NCBI GenBank assembly: GCA_002238865.1
Contig: MPNE01000007.1
Coordinates: 62,001 to 126,000 of the forward strand
Direction: 5' to 3'
DNA from: Gemmatimonadetes bacterium bin94
GTDB taxonomy: Bacteria; Gemmatimonadota; Gemmatimonadetes; Longimicrobiales; Gaopeijiaceae
DNA length: 64,000 bases
A program made the translations under genes and the position numbers. Below, piece after piece: positions 63,068 through 64,000 of the stretch. Below the pieces are notes generated by a model. The model made no database searches. It saw only the letters and a list, made by a program, of their open reading frames with translations, and was not told the DNA's origin. Numbering within the stretch: the first letter of the stretch is position 1; the number at the start of each line of letters is the position of its first letter.

Positions 63068-63889
63068 CTAGAACCTGATCCCAATCCCGCCCGTGATCTG
63101 CAGCCCGTTCAGATCAAGGTCCGGAAACCCCGTAAAATCCGGCGAGTCGATGGGCGCGCTGGCAATACCATACCGTGCTTCGCCCGTGAAAACCAGCCGG
63201 CCGTTGACATTCACGTCCATGCCACCCGCGAAATGCACGGTCGCTCCTCTTTCGGTCGCGTAGAAACGCTCGTTGAATATGTCCAGCGTTTCGTAGTCCA
63301 CGAAATCTCCCCACTGCTCGAAGCGGTAGGTTACCAACCCGCCGGCGACCGCCCCATAGAGATTCCAGGTCCGCGGGATCCAGGCGAACCTGCCCACCGA
63401 CCGGCCCCGTTCCCAAAGGTAGGCCTTGACCCCGACCGTGACGGGCACGGTCGAAAACGCGGTGGTCTGCTCGATGGGGAGATCGTCCGTATCCACCCAG
63501 TCACGAAACTCGGACCGGGTCTCGGAGGCGTTGTAGCCGACTGCCACGGTGATGTCCATCCGCGGCGTGGTACGGATCCCCAATTCGCCGCCGATCGACA
63601 TCCCGGCCAGATCGCGCGATTCCACCGTCAGCTCTTCGCGCGTCAGATCCCACAGGCTCTGGATGTCGCTTCCTCCGCCCGCGCGCGGCATGTGATAGCC
63701 GGCCTTGACGGTCAGGGAGACCCGGGGCATGCCGAGAAGGAAGCCACGGTCCTGGGCCTGCAATCCCACGGCTCCCGCCATGCCCAGCACCACCATGCCG
63801 GCGAAAAGCGCCAGCGACCGCCGGAGTCCCGGCTTTCCCGGGCGGCGGACCTTCCCACGGAGGGGAAACATCGTCGAGTGACGGAACAT
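63068..63889 (-). CDS. Small outer-membrane beta-barrel protein
   Basis: 273 residues. Signal peptide (LALFAGMVVLGMAGAVGLQAQ) and alternating strands with aromatic girdles (PRVSLTVKAGYHMPRAGG; MDITVAVGYNASETRSEF; NGRLVFTGEARYGIASAP), ending in the barrel-assembly signal ITGGIGIRF with terminal Phe. Probably an 8- to 10-strand barrel. Function unknown. Lies 47 bp upstream of the Tyr/Gly-repeat gene and may be co-transcribed with it. Confidence 0.78.
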   Translation of the reverse strand: MFRHSTMFPLRGKVRRPGKPGLRRSLALFAGMVVLGMAGAVGLQAQDRGFLLGMPRVSLTVKAGYHMPRAGGGSDIQSLWDLTREELTVESRDLAGMSIGGELGIRTTPRMDITVAVGYNASETRSEFRDWVDTDDLPIEQTTAFSTVPVTVGVKAYLWERGRSVGRFAWIPRTWNLYGAVAGGLVTYRFEQWGDFVDYETLDIFNERFYATERGATVHFAGGMDVNVNGRLVFTGEARYGIASAPIDSPDFTGFPDLDLNGLQITGGIGIRF

Positions 63890-64000
63890 TGAACGCTCCT
63901 GTTTTGGGGGTTGGCTACCCTTTCCGCAAGATCCGTGCCTGCCTGGGAAACCGCTCCGGACCAGGGAAAACGGGCCATTTCGACGCGGGAGGGGACGTCG

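Overview
The window is high-GC DNA from a Gram-negative-type bacterium. It encodes a TonB-dependent receptor with an N-terminal carboxypeptidase-regulatory-like domain, a TolB-like-propeller amidohydrolase, a PQQ-type propeller dehydrogenase, a small beta-barrel protein and many secreted lipoproteins. This gene repertoire fits Gemmatimonadota or a similar environmental lineage. That placement is inference from gene content; there is no rRNA or other phylogenetic marker here. No tRNA, rRNA or CRISPR array was seen.

Layout. (1) 1-7.3 kb: the end of a four-gene, same-strand defence-like cluster: an N6-adenine methyltransferase (cut by the window edge), a PLD-SNF2 helicase, a ParB-like protein and a Dam-type methylase. 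(2) 7.3-9.85 kb: a damaged IS21-family element (istA, truncated istB). Its end cuts into (3) 9.8-13.05 kb: one giant protein combining an E2-like remnant, E1/ThiF, JAMM protease and patatin phospholipase, i.e. the ubiquitin-like machinery and lipase effector of type II CBASS-like systems on one chain. (4) 13.3-19.3 kb: a sparse region of unknown membrane proteins. Two paralogous four-TM proteins bracket a secreted DNA/RNA endonuclease. (5) 19.9-23.8 kb: a tyrosine recombinase between two inverted core sites with identical 6-bp spacers, next to a repeat-bearing surface protein. This could be a self-inverting switch.

(6) 24.4-42.85 kb: an integrated conjugative element. An AlpA-like regulator is followed by VirB2, B3, B4, B9, B10, B5, B6, B8, a winged-helix protein, a hairpin-rich oriT candidate, VirD4, VirB11, ArdC and a nuclease-like mobilisation candidate. 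A class 3 lipase cargo gene lies between a small membrane-protein gene and its decayed copy. An excisionase-like gene and a tyrosine integrase close the element. Genes are tightly overlapped (ATGA/GTGA) and no canonical relaxase was recognised.

(7) 42.9-64 kb: chromosomal-looking genes: Hsp20, a lipoprotein, SahH, VapBC, a beta-propeller lipoprotein-like protein, an amidohydrolase, a TonB receptor, a serine hydrolase, a frameshifted cyclase-family gene, a PQQ-type dehydrogenase, an MBL-fold hydrolase and a thiol-redox group. The redox group holds the most striking observation. A periplasmic peroxiredoxin has an in-frame TGA exactly at its peroxidatic cysteine, the reading frame stays intact beyond it, and a hairpin follows at a distance suited to a bacterial SECIS. 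It is a candidate selenoprotein. It converges with a TlpA-like thioredoxin and a CcdA-like transporter. A Tyr/Gly-repeat protein and an outer-membrane barrel end the window.
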